64,000 bases of DNA from Hysterium pulicare CBS 123377 (GCA_000467715.1 AJFK01000441.1:53883-117882), one strand, 5' to 3'. Positions 45,349-57,862 are shown, counted from the first letter of the stretch. The notes: generated by a model not told the origin, from the sequence alone. Program-made: numbers and translations.

Positions 45349-47945
45349 GTTGAAGTCTGAAACAAATTTGGTAAAAGTGCCGAGAACAATCGAAGGACAT
45401 AACTAGAGAACCCGCTATCAGCATTATTTATAATGTATAAAGAAGATAGTCATTTCAGTGTGGTTGGTGCCCTCACTTCCAGTGGTGTAACATTCAAGGC
45501 TTCTCTCGGGGTCTGTTCGAAGCTCTCATGGGTTATGCAATGTTAAAACCGAATAGTGAGGCTGCGGTCCACGGGTATGCCAGCAAGGTTCGAGGATTGT
45601 GTACGTGTACCATGTAGTTCAATGATGCCATACCAAAAATGAGGCAATCCTTGATGTGTCAAGACATGATTGCCTGATAAAAAGGAAGCAAGCCTGTTTG
45701 CATGAGCGGCCCCTGGTCTCACATGGCCTCGTAGCAGGCTAGGAGCACCGCTGGCGAAGAAGTGCATGGATATCCTATCTGAGTAGCGGGAGGAGATTAG
45801 TGTCGGGGCACGGCGCACCGCAACGGCTTACATATGATTCAAGTAAACGGAAAGTCGACTTGGCTGGCCTTGGAAATTCCGGTCGGCGTCTGCTAGATGA
45901 TGCATTCGACAAGTATCCATTGAATCAGCCAAACCGATAACTTATCAGCCATTTCAGCAGTAATTAAGAGTGTCATCAATCTCTTATTAGCTTAGCCAAC
46001 AGGAGCGAACACGGCGGCCTTCCAAGCCAGTTGCATATATCTAAGTTTTCACGGATGTAGGAAGGCGCACGCCTCGTCCTAACATCAGATCGTATTGGTT
46101 GCAATAAAGCGAACAAAATTGTCTGACAATGAAGACTAGGTCTAGTCAGAGGCTGTGTATATGGTAGACGTAGGTGCCGCGTATGTGAGCTAGGCGACAT
46201 GCAGCGAGAGGAAGCCATAGCTCCGTGTTGAGACACGCAACTTCAGTATCTTCGGCCGGCAAGCATGCAGCCTAATCGAGCAGTGTCGAGCAGACCAATC
46301 ATCGGGAGTACAGATAGGTCGGAGGGGCGGGAGCGCATCCGGATTTAGTGCTCCAGAAATTAGTCCTCTTTGAGTCACGTTGCTCAAGGCGGCCGATCAT
46401 ATGTTTTAGAATTAGTATGAATGGAAATCATATGGTTGTCAATCGAACAACAAATTCAGGAGCTAACCTTCATCGACGAAGTCCCTTGAAGATGCTTACC
46501 GGTTCGCTATCCCCCTTTGAGGCGTTGATATCGGACCAAGCTAGATGACAGAGCTTGACTTTATTGGTCAGTGGAGGAAGGCGAGCGGGGAACTATATAG
46601 GTCTTAGAAGAGGGAGGCCAGTGTGAACCCTGAACATAAGGATAACGGTAGGGCGGAGAACCAGAACAAAGTAAGACGGCCGAATACCGGAGCATAACCA
46701 AGGCCATAACTCAAACGATAGCCGTCGTATAGATTCGGTCAATAAAGGAACAGTAAGCTTCTCCGGGACCAGATGGCCAAAGGACACCTTAACTACTTGC
46801 ATGTATTTGAATTGAACCTTCGATGAACCCCAAGGCTTGCTATAATCTGGAATTATTGAGGGGATTGGTTTCGTGGAGTTTCGGTGAGCGAAGCGGTGTG
46901 CCTGCATGTGCTATCTGCAATCCCGACTGTGGCTTGCATTGCCCTGACCGTGCAGGAAGAACGTCAGAGTTTCACAAACCTAAATTCATAAGGGTGAATT
47001 AAAAACAATGTCTAGCCGCACAATTCAGACTCTTCTAGGGGAAGACTCAGCTCGAAGTGACAGCTTTCGGTGAAGTGGGTTGATAGGAATGTTGGCATGA
47101 GGTTCATCCATTGACATTCCGACTATGACCCTGGAGGTGGATGGTCGGCTGAACATGCGGCCGGATGATTGTTCAACAATCCATAGGAGCGTTATCAGGA
47201 AGAAGTCTGACGAGTATTCCCCACTCTCGGTGAGAGAATGTTCTAGCATTGATGGCTCGAAGCGAAGCAAGCTGAAATGACTCGCCACAATATGTAGCAA
47301 TGCCACTGCCAGCCACGATTCCCAATGTCAGCTCGCCGCCTCGCATTGTAACGATAAATACCGGTGAGCCTCATTCGGGTAGACCTATCTGTAGCCTATC
47401 GTGGCAAAGGACTCGACCGGGCTCATTCTGAGGTATCGAACAAAGCGACGAACGCATGCAGAAGTATTTTAAAGAAAGAGGAAGTAAGAACGACCTAGCG
47501 ACAGAAATTTCTCCAACATTTTGCTCCAGATTTCATTACTGCTTGATGCATATGAACGCGGGAAACAAAAAAGATCATCTTTTGAAAGTTTCATAGGACC
47601 CAAACTTGCAAATACGTGAATAGGGAATTAGAAGTGAGACAGAGAAGGACGAGACAGCTAATAGCTCGCTACCTACAACGAGGATATCTGAACATCAGGA
47701 TGAGGTCTGATAAGGATGCAACGAGGTTGAATTAAGGAGTTCGCCCCCAACCAAGATAGGCAACAGTGGTGTAGCACGTGATGCCGGGAAATGCCAAGAC
47801 TTAGGAGCCCTAGCTCCAATCGTCATCCTTGAGCTTCAACACCACGCATCTCTCACACAGCTATCACCGAAATTCAGCAGTGAACCCTTGCGTCAGGCAT
47901 AATACAAAGGACCCCTCCGTCAATCATACCTTCAGTAATCTCGCC
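45349..47945. other. Long gene-free region
   Basis: 2.6 kb with only short unrelated frames on both strands. It contains the promoter of the proline-rich gene at its left end and of the V-ATPase gene at its right end. A TATA-like TTTATAATGTATAAAG lies near 45428. Confidence 0.45.
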
Positions 47946-48664
47946 ATGGCAAACGGGTATAGTTTGATCTCTCCACACCCTTCAACAGTCCAACAGGTGA
48001 AGGACTAGAAGCTAACATCATACTCTCGCAGTTGGAGTCCTATAATCGGTTTGATCGTCATCTTGATATTCTGCGCCGCGGCATGGTTCGCATCGCCGAA
48101 GGGAGAGAATCAAACGTCAGTATAAACCTCACCATCTCTCCGAAGCCACGAACACCTTTCGAACCCCTTCAATGCTCTCCGCTCGCCCTGTGACTTCTAC
48201 AACCCGCCTCCGCGATGTCGAGATATTTTTGCTTCTTTGGCTTGAAGATTCACTTCAACTATTGCAGAAGCCCACTTATGGAGCAGCATCATAATGTGAT
48301 GGAGCTGAGGCTACACGATGCATCCCAGAGCGCCTACCTAACACAACCCTCCCACCACGAATACACATTTTCAAGCTGGAACACACCGCTAACGAGATCC
48401 TCACAGTGTCTGGCGCTCAACACTCATACTTTCCGCCGTCGCATGCTATCTAATGTGGGGTACGTTTAACCTCTCCATCTCCATCATCACCTCCTCAACT
48501 ATACATCGTCCTCCAGCATGGAACTTCTACTGCATGCACTCGTCCTTGCAGTTTATATACCACCACATTCTTGCTAACTTTTTTCTTCTACAGCAATAAC
48601 ATTCCTCGCACAACGGCATCCCCTTATCGCGCCCATTCGCTACGATATCAGACCGGAGCATTGA
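47946..48664 (+). CDS. VMA9: V-type ATPase subunit e (72 aa)
   Basis: Four very short exons: 47946-47956, 48032-48115, 48407-48459 and 48594-48664. They splice in phase to a 72-residue protein, MANGWSPIIGLIVILIFCAA..., followed by WFASPKGENQT, LWRS-like VWRSTLILSAVACYLMW and AITFLAQRHPLIAPIRYDIRPE. Two membrane helices joined by a short loop, and the length, match the fungal V-ATPase V0 subunit e (Vma9). This subunit is part of the membrane sector of the vacuolar proton pump. Introns have CTAAC branch sites and CAG or TACAG acceptors; intron 2 is 291 bases. The first exon holds only three codons and two bases. It converges on the ARV1 gene. Confidence 0.93.
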
Positions 48665-48963
48665 AGGCGCTTTCACACATTCATACTTGTTCGAGAACCT
48701 TAAGCTGGAAGGACGAAAGGGGCTCTTAGAGATTCATGTACTATGGAGGACACGAGCAAGAGGACTGTTCTTTTCTCGAGGGGAGCAGCATGTTAGATTT
48801 CATTGACGGCCGGAATGGATATTGGAGTTTTTCATCGGATGGAATCGGCTTGTACATTGTACATATATTTCAAAATCTGTATTCATGCGATAGGGTATCA
48901 AATAATGCTCATCAAACCACCACAACCAGCATGAATCATGTCCCCAGCCTCATCTACCAACCC

Positions 48964-50049
48964 TCACATAACCCTCCCAACACACCTCCAAACCCACATC
49001 CACCACTCAAACCCACTCCCAACCACGCCGCCCAAATCCCCCCAACTCGGCCCCCCAGTCCCCAACCCCACAAGACTCAACACCAACCCGGCCACAACCC
49101 ACCTAACACCCGCTCCCACCGCAACAAGCACCCCCGCCCTTACATACCCACAATCCATCAGGATCTCCAACGCCGCGATATTATTCACGATAACCGCCCA
49201 ACTGACCGCCGTAGCCGAGGCGCGCAGATCGTATTCCCAGATAATGAGGAGGATGGGGAAGAGTTTTGTGCAGGAGGAGACGAGGAGGGCTGTTGAGAGC
49301 GGGGTTGGGTGCGGGTAGTGTGGGATTAGATTGCGAAGCGGGGTAGGGAGACGAGTTGGGGAGAGGGAGCATAAGAGGCGGATGGGGAGGTGGAAGGAGA
49401 GAGTGGAGATTAGGACTAGGAAGAGGAAGAAGAGGTATTGGAGGATTAGGTGTTGGGTGCTTAGGAGGGTTGCGTTTGTTATCGGGGAGGTGAGGACGTC
49501 GCTGGTGAGATTGTTCGGTCTGGAGGTGTTGGGGGTTGTGGATGTGGTTGTGCTGGGGAGGGAGGGGTGTGTTGAGAGTGGTGGGCTTAGTTTTTCGATT
49601 CGGGCCCAGGTGAGGTAGACGTCGAAGAGAAGGAGGAGGACGCCGAGACGGACGATTGAGCGCTGTTTGATATGGTGTATTAGTCTCGAGAAGATTGAAT
49701 AAAGGGAGGGACTGGTGTACATCGAATTTCCCATCGTCGCGGCCCAGTCGATTGAATAGTAGGTGTCTATAGACCTGGAGCCAATCCATTAGCTCTAACT
49801 CCAGCCTCAATTCCAGACTCATCCACAAATAGAGGGTATTTACTAAAGAAAGATGCATACTTGGGGTTTTATCAAAACAAGATCAATGAACAGGACCACG
49901 AAGTCGTGCTCAACATATTTGTCGGCGAAGCGTTTGCAGCGAGGACATTGCGTGAGTCGGACACCTTTGCCTAGGGAGCGATCATCCGCTTTGCTGTATG
50001 TTGTGTAGCGGGTTTTGACGGGGTAGCGGCATTCTATGCAGATGGGCAT
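48964..50049 (-). CDS. ARV1: ARV1 sterol/lipid homeostasis protein (313 aa)
   Basis: Three exons: 50049-49861, 49774-49721 and 49662-48964; introns of 86 and 58 bases, both phase 0. The N-terminal Arv1 homology domain is intact: CIEC (residues 4-7) and CPRC (35-38) form the zinc ribbon, followed by FADKYVEHDFVVLFIDLVLIKPQVYRHLLFNRL. Several membrane helices follow (LGVLLLLFDVYLTW, LQYLFFLFLVLISTLSF and others). Arv1 is an ER membrane protein needed for sterol distribution and GPI-anchor intermediate transport. The 48-residue Ser/Thr/Pro-rich insert after helix 1 is typical of filamentous fungi. Confidence 0.93.
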
Positions 50050-50583
50050 TATTATCTTGAAGTTTGTCGAAGTGGAGGTTCATGGACGCGTGTCGGGGAT
50101 TTTTTGGATCGTTTGCCGATGTTGCGTCACGAGGTTGACGGAATAGGGTGGATAAAGGACAAAGAACGCCATTTATAGTACCTTGGTAGTCAAAAGTAAT
50201 TATTCTACTGAATTCGAATTCGTTATCTCGTCATCTTCGATTTACATGATTTATCTGGCCAGCCGTTTGTGTCCCACAGCAAATTATCCACCAACTCCAT
50301 TCCCGCTGCCCGCCGATCCGAAATAATGCATTACTGCCATAAAGAGAAGAAGAAAAAAGTTGAATCATAGCTTGGAAATGGACAAGCCGTATAGTCATTC
50401 AATGCCCTAAATATGTCCCTTCCAGACATCAAGAGTCATATACCCACACCATCGTTCATCGTTGATCGACTGGAAGAAAGTCGGAAGTCGGAAGTCGAAA
50501 GTCGTACCTAAGTCAGGGTGGACATCATTGCAGCGACCAATTTCGGGTTCGGTTTTTTCGCTGTCGGCCATATCAACCCCATC
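50050..50583. other. Intergenic region
   Basis: Upstream region of ARV1 and 3' flank of the Arg/Ser-rich gene. A repeated word GGAAGTCGGAAGTCGAAAGTCG occurs at 50482-50504. No gene is seen. Confidence 0.45.
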
Positions 50584-52164
50584 CTAATGTGCTGACCGGA
50601 CAAGAGCCAACCTACCCTTGCGATCCTTCTCAATACGAACAACTTCCCGTTTGGGCTCCCTTCTTTCGATGATCTCGTAGTCGCCCTCACGCTCGTATTT
50701 GAGCATGCGCCGTTCCTCTTCCAGAGAACGGATCTCTTCCTTGATGTCACGCTCAGAACGTGTCATCCTTCGTTCCTCGGGGACCAAAATCGTCAAAGGT
50801 CCGTTAATGTGGTTGGACTCCTCGATACGTTCTTCAAAGACGGTACGCCGATCAGGCGAATGGCCGCGAACGGATGGTGCGTGGTGTGAACTAGGAGGAG
50901 GTGGTGGATAGTGAGAATGCACGCTCTGAGGTGGTGGAGGAGGATTGTGAAAGAAGTCGGGTGGTGGAGGTGGAGGATTGTGAAAGAAATCTGGCGGGGG
51001 TAGTGAAGGTGGAGGTGGTGGAGCTTCAAGTTGCTTCGTGTCCTCATAGACGTAGGTTGTCCGTTCTAAAATCATTTCAGTCCGTGTTACGGGGAATATG
51101 AGGTAAACTACTAACCATTACCACCAGAGTCTTTGTAGTGCTCGCTAATCTTGATAATCTCGTCAATCTGCTCCTTTTCAAGAGCTCGGCGTACGACGAT
51201 GAAGTCCTCCTATACACCATTAAGAAATATGTCATATGGCAGGGTTTGAATGGTATAATCTTACCTCTTCTTCGAAGGGATAACCTTTTTCTATAATAGC
51301 TTGCTTTTTCACCAGTCGTTTAGGCATTCTCGTCTTGCCCTTCTTGCCAGTCTCCCGAACCGGAGATACTTCTTGGAAACTTGATGACGAGGAAGAGCTT
51401 GACGATCGGACAGATTTAGCTGATTTGGTCGATTTGGCTTTACGGCTTCGGCTACGACGCTGAGTGCTCTTCTCCCTCCTGACTTCGACCTCTCGGTATT
51501 CCTCATTTGGTTCTACGTCTCTATATCGAATTTCCTCGAACTCTTCAAACCGACGTGGGGGTGATCGGCGACGCTCGCGTTCGCGGATGGGAAGGGGAAT
51601 AGGAACATTGGTAGGTGGTCTCCATTCCTCTCGCTCCAAGTCACCATATCGGGGGAATGGCTTGCGATCGAAGGTATCTAGTGAAGATTGTCGTCGAATG
51701 TATTGTGGACGTGCAGGACGGCGGCTAACGGGAGCTTCAAAGCCCCTTTCAACGATGGACTTGCGGCGGTAAGGAGCAAGAGCACGGTTGGCAATCGCAA
51801 CTGGGTCGGGTTCATCAAACAAGTCTGTTCGATGGCGGCGAGGTGACCCGAATCGCTCGTCTTCCCGGAAACGCTCGCGTTCCATGACTTGAGGTCCTCG
51901 ACGGTCGAATCGATCGTCTATTTCGATGTCGCGTCGACCTCGTCCACCCGGTCCAAATCGGTCGTGCTCTTCGAAATGGAAACGGTCATGCTCACTAGGA
52001 GGACCGCCACGCTCGCTGGGAGGCCCGCCACGTTCACTGGGAGCTCCACCACCGCCGCCGCGTCTGCTCATGCGCTCAAACTTTTCACGATCCCATCGTT
52101 CCGCTGGGCGGCGAGGAGCGTCGTCATAGAAGCCGAGTTCTCCGGTGGAAGACCGAAATGCCAT
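50584..52164 (-). CDS. Arg/Ser- and Pro-rich protein, DUF8035-like (491 aa)
   Basis: Three exons: 52164-51265, 51209-51116 and 51065-50584; introns of 55 and 50 bases, in phase. The N-terminal 300 residues are highly charged, with SERGGPP repeats, RDR/ERE stretches and a serine run of nine near residue 265. Exon 2 encodes a conserved helical segment, EDFIVVRRALEKEQIDEII-KISEHY. Proline clusters with repeated PPPDFFHNPPPPP follow, then a final domain with LTILVPEERRMTRSERDIKEEI and ERRMLKYEREGDYEII. The last part resembles what I remember of fungal DUF8035 proteins. It is probably nuclear or scaffold-like; function unknown. Confidence 0.78.
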
Positions 52165-53215
52165 CTTCAGTACCTCTTTAGCAATTGGTGGGCAAGCTGG
52201 GCTGTCGAATCAGCTTCAGCACGAGTGCGCTGTAGCGAACGAAGGTCTGGCTGTTTATTGCGTGGGTGAATATGGATTAGGGCCACGCAGCTGTTGAGGC
52301 GGGGTCGAACGGGTAAGTTGTTCGCTACGCAGGGGCGCAGGAAGGACGAGTGAGACGGGACAAACGGGCAAATGGGGTGAGTATAAGGTAGATAGGGTGC
52401 AGGCGAGGGAGTACTTAACAAGCGCAGTTATGTAGGGAGTGAATGGAAAGGAGAGATGGTGTTGGGCAAAATCCAAGATTTGCGTCAACGAAGCAGGGTA
52501 GCGTCATCGTGCACATGCATCGTGATACACTAACATAACATGGGCCGAGAGCAAGCCAAGGAGGTGAAGCACTGCAGAAGCTGCCCAAAGCCTGTCTCTG
52601 CATTTGTAACAAGCCTCAATACTTTCATCTGATTTTGAATGCGATGCGACAAGAGCTATTCAGGATAGTTCAGAATAACATCCTGTGTTTGGGCTTCCCG
52701 CGTTGGGCAACAAGGATGCCGACCAGCAAAACACAATGAGTAGCCCCAAGAATAAACGAGGAGAGAACCCAACGACCAGCGCCCTAATTATGTGATCAAC
52801 AGATGGCCTTAACGGTAATCAGAACTGCTAAGAAGACGTAAATGATATGAATTTACTTTTTGCAACGTCCCATGAGTGCGGATAGGTGAGACTGCGAAAT
52901 GACGTCAGCGGTGGTTGATGCTTTCCCCGAACTCTACGATGGCATTTCAGCCTCTCGTTGGAGCTTGAATTTCTCCTTGACTTGGAATTTTGAAACATCC
53001 CAATGCTCAGATATGGCTCTTGGCCTGTGGAACAAGATGCGCATTTTCATTTTCTCTTTTCACCTATGGTTTCCATTGCCCAAAGAGTATTGTGTACTTT
53101 CATTCCTAGTCTCAAAATATTCGAAGCCGTAATGGAGATGAGCCTCTTAGTGCTCCCAAAGTATGTCAGATAATTTGACACACATACATTGTCTCCCACA
53201 GAAACGGCCCGGCTT
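52165..53215. other. Intergenic region
   Basis: Upstream region of the DUF8035-like gene, with C/T-rich 5' leader DNA on the minus strand at 52300-52480. The rest is unique sequence without gene signals. Confidence 0.4.
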
Positions 53216-54457
53216 CTACTTCTTGGTCACGACAACTATACGTGTCTCAACGCTCTCACGAAGTATGCCACTCTTCGGTTGCGACGACAGCCTGAACGCA
53301 GCATGTGGACAAGCTTAGCCACAAATTAGCTATTTGGACAATACTTCGGCCGAGTTCGACGTACCACTAAACCCGTCTCCAGGATCGCTGTCCCAGCTTG
53401 TGAAAAAGCTTATTTCGCTGGGTGTCTGTTTGCTGCACCAGTAGAATTGCTGATGCGGCTTGTACTTTATATAGTACGATTCACTAACGGTTTCTACTGA
53501 GGCACTGTCTATTTCAAGAAGATCCTCTTTGCTGATAGTTCGCCGGTCGCAAAATCCTAGAGGGGCGTTCTCAACAGGGCGGTAGAGCGGCCTCCACGAG
53601 CTTTCTAGAATCAGCTGCTGACCCTTATATTCAGGTAGATCAGGCGGAAGTTACTTCACTATACGAATTCGGTAATTGCCATCTAGATACAAGCTGGCTT
53701 CCGTGTCATTCAAAGTTTGCCTTGCCCGTAGCAGACCGGATGACTCCGTGAAATCTTTTGTTTCATTAGCTCCAGTGTCAAGTATTTGAAGATTAGGAGA
53801 TGCTGGACCTGTATGAATTGGCCAGATAGGCAAATCTGGGTTATTCCCAAGCCCGGAACCATTAGGCGGCGAGGCTTTGATATTCATGAGCTCGGTAAAG
53901 GAGGTCTTTCGAAACTTTGTGCTTGTTAGAACACAGAAGCCAAAGAATTACTTCATTATTACCTTAAAATTATAGCAGATGGCCAGCTCCGCGGACAGCA
54001 ATGCCTTCAACAAGTCCGCAGTTTCTTGTAAATAACTTTGGAGGAGGTCTGGCTCTCGAAGAGAGTGAGCAAATAGGCTACTATGAGGCACGACTAGAAA
54101 TCCATGCTTATCAAGAGAAAGGGATGAAGAACCGATGGACTGCCGAAGATCTCGAACAGGTATCTTGTCAACCATTCCCACGACTATATTCGTCCGCATG
54201 TGCTCCTGGGAAGGATCGAGGGGACTCCCAAAATGATACGGTTTCTCATTCTTGTAGAGGTCTAAGTCCTCGATGAAAAAGAACGAAGCTTCGGTAATCG
54301 GAAAATCCGAGAGCGAAGAAACAAGGCCGGGTTGCTCTCCCATTGGAACCGTTGAGGCTGAGAATGATATCATAGACTTTAACCAAGTAGAGTATGGAGA
54401 GGTCGACGTGCTATTGTTAGCGGCACGCCTTCGATGTGTTTGCGTTTGTCTATACAT
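53216..54457 (-). pseudogene. AsaB/CmcJ-like oxygenase gene interrupted by a stop
   Basis: Exons 54457-53963, 53914-53809, 53754-53365 and 53313-53216 join in phase through introns of 48, 54 and 51 bases. They give a protein of the fungal AsaB / CmcJ-NvfI family (2-oxoglutarate-type oxygenase-like enzymes near secondary-metabolite genes). Landmarks: SLDKHGFLVVPHSS, the first histidine in PIHTDFTES, SSWRPLYRPVENAPLGFCDRRT, and the last histidine in CPHAAF followed by RESVETRIVVV. One TAA codon at 53651-53653 interrupts the third exon between RIRIVK and LPPDLPEYKGQQ. Either it is a nonsense mutation (CAA to TAA would fit) or a 36-base intron (GTGAAG...ATAAG) is removed, which would be unusually short. 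The true start is uncertain; ATGs lie at several points before residue 40. Confidence 0.65.
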
Positions 54458-56395
54458 ATACTCCGACCATCATTTGAGGAACGGATTGTCTTCAGCTCAA
54501 GTTTTAGGGAAAGTTGCCTGCCATCCAATATAAAAGTGAGGCGGAAGGTGGCTGTAAGGTGTCCAGCTGTGTCTGCCACATGACCCTTACCTGCCGCTGC
54601 CGCTTCCCGTCCAGTTGGGAATTGCAAACAAACGGGGCGTAAAATCGATGAACAGGCAGTCATTCCCACAATTTAATAAACATTTTAATTGGGAGGTGTT
54701 GTATCAAGAATGTGCAGCCAAGCCACTACCCGAGCTTATCCGACTTCTATTGGGACACCTGGTTGGTGGTTAGTACCAGGACTGAGGCACTAATCTTTTT
54801 GTGCCTTTCTGTCGCGTCGTACTCGCAAAACGCTTCTCAGAAACCTCAGTGGTGAGTTCTGGAGCGTTCGTGTATTGATAACCAATGGGTAGTTGGGTTG
54901 GAGTTCAGGAATCGAAAACAGTGGGTATTCCAAGTGATAGTAGCTGGCGACAAAACTAATAACGAATGTTCCATTACTACCGATTCTACGTGCATCCAGT
55001 TCGCTAGATTCCTTCTCAGGTCACCTACTGCCAGGTTTCTCAAACACACTACGCGCTGGCAACTTTCTTTACCCCCTGTATTTCATTCTGCCTTTCTGAC
55101 TTCGCCAGCATCAACCATGACAGTATTTGGTTCATTCCGAGCTAGTGCCCTCCTTTCCCGTAGACGTGGAAGAAGCCGCTATGGGAACTCAGATCAAGCC
55201 TCACTGACTCGGTATTCTTGACATCAAGCTTCAACTCTTGATGCGTCTTCTTGATGTTGTCCTTGGCTAAGTCGTCCGGAATCAATTGCAGCCATGGTTG
55301 GACTTTGCGCTCAGTACGTGGCGGTTGGGGAGTGTCTTCTACCGGCGTTGACATGTCGAGGATATTATAAGAGGAGAAGCCGATGTGCCCTGGGACGATT
55401 TGATTACTATTTCTTTAAGTTATTACGAATTATATCTAAGTATCGTAGACAAAGGTGTCTGGATTCATACCAAGGTTATAAGCGTTTCGTTTAGAGGAGT
55501 GTTAGCTCGTAGACGGTAGCGTAGTTCCTTTCGAAACAGCAGGTTCCAGTTATTAAGGTATCCTCTAGGTGTCAGAAAACCGGCTCAACAGCTGAAAGAG
55601 CTGAAAAAGCCTCAAACTACGGCTCATAACATGTCAGCGATAACAGATCCCTGTTGGATGGTGCGGGGAAGCTCTGAAATGTGCGGGACATCCTGAACTT
55701 CATTTGGCAAGATCAGTCACGCGTGAATGTGCCACTAAATGTCGGAGGCCGATTTGAAGATGCTGCATACAGGGCGACCAATCATGGCGAGTATGCATGC
55801 TACGGCCTCGATGAGTCGTTGATATCTCTGCTAGGTGGCTCTTCTATGACCGAGCCAAATGCCCACGGGCGAAGACGTTATCAGTGCATAACAATACTTT
55901 ATTTATTCAATCGTTTTATGATAGTAATATTAAAAGGTTGACTGTTGACAATAAGCAGTGTAAAGGTTTTCGACTCAGTAGTGTAGACACTGAGCCATTG
56001 CCACATCACTCACATCAAACAATCCTGGTTCTTAAGGCGGATTTCTAGACACTATTTGCCGTCTTCATGAACGTTTTTGTACATTAGTAAATGGAACACG
56101 ACACAAGGCAGAATATCTGGTGTGGCACACCTCCCAACATCGGGCAAAAATAGAGGATTTGTATTGGCTAATGAGGTCTCGGCGTCTATACATCCGTTTC
56201 AGCCGTGCATGAGATATCGCCTATCGGTGAGCCCATCTTCAACATTGTAAATCAGCCTTGGATACGTGGAATTTCCGATTGGTGCCTCAGTATTGCTGAG
56301 GGTCTTCCGGTGAAGGAGGTGTGCCCAATTATTACAATCTCGCATTCTTCTCTCGTAGCGACCTCGATTCCTCTCAACTTACTGAACCATTCATC
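54458..56395. other. Gene-poor region
   Basis: About 1.9 kb. A 70-codon minus-strand frame at 55142-55354 (hydrophilic, TATA-like TTATAATAT just upstream) is the only candidate small gene and is too weak to call. 55380-55560 is AT-rich. The right end is the promoter of the glutamine-synthetase-like gene. Confidence 0.45.
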
Positions 56396-57760
56396 ATGAC
56401 TTCGCTGTTGCTAAGTGGCTTTCTAAACTCCAACCCCGACGTTGAGTTCATCAATTACCATTTCGTTGATCTGACTGGGTTTCTTTGCGCGCGCTGTGTC
56501 CCAGTGAAGCGTTGTCTTGAATTGACTTCGCAGTCACTTCCGTTGACTCTTGGGAACCTGTGTTTGATAGGCCTCTGTTCAACATCAGCCTTTCCAAGTG
56601 GGTTTTCTGCAAGTGGCTGGGACTCCCTCTATCCAGATTGGAGCACACTTCGTCTTCTATCAACCCACAATGCGGCAGTCATTTGTGATGTCTCCGAAGA
56701 ATTAGCAGATAATCCAGATCTTAATCCTGACGATCCGTACCTTCGATGCCCACGCAGTGCCCTAAAGCGTGCTGCTGCATTTGGACAGAAAAACTTCGGG
56801 GTTTTTTTTCTGGCCGGCTTCGAGCTCGAGTTTTATCTGCTCCCTCCCGAAATAATTGCAGAGCCCTCCAAATTCGAACAGCCGTCATACACATTCATCA
56901 ACGGAGCGTCATGTCTTCGTAATAGATACGGGAAGTGTGTGGAAGACTGTGTTAGGAAAATGCAAAGATCAGGCATAACCGTAGAGACTTTTCATGCAAT
57001 CAAGGGCCCACAGCAATATCAAATTTCAACTGGCCCATTGCCAGTATTATCATCTGTGGATGCTCTGGTTCATGCTCAAGAGATCGTTAGAATGACGGCT
57101 CTGAGTCACGACCTTACAGCAATCTTCCTTCCTAAACCGTTTGACAACTTAGAGCCGTGTGGACTCCACGCACATCTGTCGATAAACCCGGAAGGAGCTT
57201 CATCTTCATTTCGTGGATACAAAATGGGAGCAGTTGAAGACTCATTTCTAGCAGGGGTGCTAGAACGTCTCCCACTTTTGATGGCAATTGGCATGCCAAA
57301 CGAAACCAGCTATAAAAGAGTCCATCCTATGGTAGTAGGACATTGGGTCTCATGGGGCACTTGCAATCGCGATACCCCCATTCGGAGAATCACTCGCAAC
57401 CATTGGGAGTTTAGAGCGGTTGATGCGACGACAAACATGTATCTCACTCTGGCCGCCTATATCACGTCAGGACTACTTGGCTTGCAGTCGCATCAAGAAC
57501 TGAAAATGGCTGATACCCGCGAACCATTTGAAGAACTCAATGAGATGGTCTTAAAAGAAAGGGGAATCACCACTCCGATGCCAGTGTCATTCCAAGAGGC
57601 TCTCGAAGCTTTGAAATCATCCAAATACAGTCGAAATATGGACAGTATTCTCGGCGGACAGATTCTTGACTATTATGCCCGTGTCAAAGATGGCGAGATT
57701 TCAACACTAGCGGAATTCTCTGAAAAGGAGAGGGAAGCCATGTATTTTGAGTTCTATTAA
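56396..57760 (+). CDS. Glutamine-synthetase-like protein (FluG C-terminal type), 454 aa
   Basis: A single exon. The N-terminal beta-grasp part reads DVEFINYHFVDLTGFLCARCVPVKR. The catalytic fold is complete in order: FELEFYLL with the two first metal-binding glutamates, a TFHAIKGPQQYQIS segment, GLHAHLSI with the conserved histidine, RRITRNHWEFRAVDATTNMYL, and a C-terminal helix bundle. In active class I or FluG-like enzymes the second segment normally reads like FHSEYGPGQYE; here both its glutamates are replaced (Ile and Gln). This suggests loss of one metal site and of classical ligase activity, so the protein may be a pseudoenzyme. Length is normal for the stand-alone domain. I chose the ATG at 56396 because it starts right before the conserved domain. 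Confidence 0.85.
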   Translation: MTSLLLSGFLNSNPDVEFINYHFVDLTGFLCARCVPVKRCLELTSQSLPLTLGNLCLIGLCSTSAFPSGFSASGWDSLYPDWSTLRLLSTHNAAVICDVSEELADNPDLNPDDPYLRCPRSALKRAAAFGQKNFGVFFLAGFELEFYLLPPEIIAEPSKFEQPSYTFINGASCLRNRYGKCVEDCVRKMQRSGITVETFHAIKGPQQYQISTGPLPVLSSVDALVHAQEIVRMTALSHDLTAIFLPKPFDNLEPCGLHAHLSINPEGASSSFRGYKMGAVEDSFLAGVLERLPLLMAIGMPNETSYKRVHPMVVGHWVSWGTCNRDTPIRRITRNHWEFRAVDATTNMYLTLAAYITSGLLGLQSHQELKMADTREPFEELNEMVLKERGITTPMPVSFQEALEALKSSKYSRNMDSILGGQILDYYARVKDGEISTLAEFSEKEREAMYFEFY

Positions 57761-57862
57761 TTGAGACCTTTACAAGAAATCCAAATTCATCACTATCCCC
57801 AACCATGTCATCCGTGCGTAGGTGCGCGATTCGAATTAGGAAAGAAAGAGATTCGCAAACGT

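Noticed and set aside
48736-49318. Pro/Asn/Thr-rich plus-strand frames
   Set aside because: They are antisense to the last exon of ARV1, and their odd composition follows from that.
55142-55354. 70-codon minus-strand frame with TATA-like element upstream
   Set aside because: Too short and without any recognised similarity; mentioned only in the intergenic entry.
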